A stretch of 64,000 bases of DNA, from NCBI RefSeq assembly GCF_037479095.1, contig NZ_JBBGZW010000001.1:3410001-3474000 (forward strand). Direction: 5' to 3'. Each line of letters starts with the position of its first letter. Position 1 is the first letter of the stretch. A program made the translations under genes and the position numbers. A model generated the notes under the pieces. That model was not told the origin of the DNA. It saw only the letters and a list, made by a program, of their open reading frames with translations, and searched no databases. The stretch comes from Pantoea nemavictus (GTDB taxonomy: Bacteria > Pseudomonadota > Gammaproteobacteria > Enterobacterales > Enterobacteriaceae). Below, piece by piece: positions 63,312 to 64,000 of the stretch.

Positions 63312-64000
63312 ATTTCATCAGGTGAGCAAAGTGTTTGCCGGGAAAGAGGCGATACGCAACCTGTCGCTAAAGATTGAGAAGGGCAGTTTTACCGTGCTGA
63401 TTGGTACCTCGGGTTCCGGCAAATCCACCACGCTGAAGATGATCAACCGGCTGGTCGAGCACGACAGCGGTGAAATTCGTTTTGCCGGTGAACCGATTGA
63501 GCGCATGGATGCCCGCGCGCTGCGCCGCCGCATCGGTTACGCCATTCAGTCGATTGGCCTGTTCCCGCACTGGAACGTGGCAAAGAACATCGGCACCGTG
63601 CCGTCGCTGCTGGGCTGGCCGCAGGCGAGGATCAATCAGCGCGTCGACGAGCTGCTGGCGCTGCTTAATCTTGATAGCCACCTGGCATCGCGCATGCCGC
63701 ATCAGCTTTCGGGCGGACAGCAACAGCGTGTCGGCGTGGCGCGCGCGCTGGCGGCCGATCCGGAACTGCTGCTGATGGATGAACCGTTTGGCGCGCTCGA
63801 TCCGGTCAATCGCCTGGCGCTGCAGCACGAGATGCTGCGCATCCAGAAAATGACCGGGCGCACCGTGGTGCTGGTCACGCATGACATCGACGAAGCGCTC
63901 ACGCTGGCCGATCAATTGGTGCTGATGGATGGAGGTGAAATTGTGCAGCAGGGCAGGCCGATTGATTTGCTTACGCAGCCGGTGAATGACTTTGCGCGCG
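63304..64000 (+). CDS. yehX: Glycine betaine ABC transporter, ATP-binding protein YehX (5' part)
   Basis: ABC ATPase, first ~232 codons; the gene runs past the window. N-terminus MIEFHQVSKVFAGKEAI, P-loop IGTSGSGKSTTLKMINRL, QSIGLFPHWNVAKNI, signature HQLSGGQQQRVGVARAL, Walker B LLLMDEPFGALDP and switch His in LVTHDIDEAL. The ATG lies inside the end of yehY (CGTC-ATG-ATTGA). In E. coli the second permease yehW follows. Confidence 0.95.
   Translation, partial: MIEFHQVSKVFAGKEAIRNLSLKIEKGSFTVLIGTSGSGKSTTLKMINRLVEHDSGEIRFAGEPIERMDARALRRRIGYAIQSIGLFPHWNVAKNIGTVPSLLGWPQARINQRVDELLALLNLDSHLASRMPHQLSGGQQQRVGVARALAADPELLLMDEPFGALDPVNRLALQHEMLRIQKMTGRTVVLVTHDIDEALTLADQLVLMDGGEIVQQGRPIDLLTQPVNDFAR

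Overview
The window is chromosomal DNA of an enterobacterium, most likely a Pantoea- or Erwinia-like member of the Erwiniaceae. Nearly every protein resembles an E. coli K-12 protein in length and sequence, and the order aroG-gpmA-gal-mod-ybhA-pgl-bio-uvrB-moa-ybh is the familiar enterobacterial one. However, galE is absent from the gal operon, and PPK2, a GH15 enzyme, a DUF1615 lipoprotein, a DUF3772 mechanosensitive channel and a SUFU protein are present. These are calls by eye from remembered families; no database was searched.

Layout. 1-4.6 kb: end of aroG, gpmA and a galTKM operon with a GalR/GalS-type operator but no galE. 4.8-4.9 kb: an ERIC element. 5-10.2 kb: molybdate genes (modF-modE, then modABC behind a ModE operator), with the small efflux-pump gene acrZ between them. 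10.3-12.8 kb: ybhA, pgl, ybhB. 12.8-17.8 kb: biotin genes bioA and bioBFCD, divergent around a BirA operator. 17.8-19.1 kb: an IS110-family element between REP palindromes. 19.1-20.7 kb: an orphan urea-type ABC ATPase with an apparent sigma-54 promoter and NtrC sites, then the uvrB control region with DnaA boxes and a LexA box. 20.7-26.7 kb: uvrB, ybhK and moaABCDE, the last behind a ModE-like operator and a Moco RNA motif. 26.8-33.9 kb: a DUF1615 lipoprotein, ybhL, ybhN-clsB-ybhP, ybhQ, rhlE. 33.9-39.9 kb: dusC, an MFS pump, ppk2, a Pit phosphate transporter, a CorA-type channel. 40-43.8 kb: a repeat-rich gap, ldtB, a GH15 enzyme. 43.9-54 kb: yohF, yohD, yohC, pbpG, a large MscS channel, dld, bglX. 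54-64 kb: an MpaB/DUF2236 protein, a small membrane protein, a SUFU protein, a chemoreceptor, idi, an MFS transporter and the start of the osmF-yehY-yehX glycine-betaine ABC operon, which runs off the end.

How it works together. Molybdate uptake (mod) and molybdopterin synthesis (moa) lie 16 kb apart and share a similar 24-bp ModE-like site, so both probably answer to one molybdate sensor. The moa operon adds a cofactor-sensing RNA leader. ppk2 and pit form a phosphate/polyphosphate pair. ldtB and pbpG act on peptidoglycan. E. coli's 17-18 min block is joined to its 47-48 min block between rhlE and dusC, only a few bases apart.

Repeats. Most gene ends carry short palindromes starting with GTAG, often as inverted pairs. 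Their stems change in a pair-preserving way, as expected of REP/BIME elements. The most interesting regions are the sigma-54/NtrC-controlled orphan urtE-like gene, the IS110 element with a structured putative bridge-RNA region, and the repeat-rich gap near 40 kb. No tRNA, rRNA, CRISPR or prophage was recognised.
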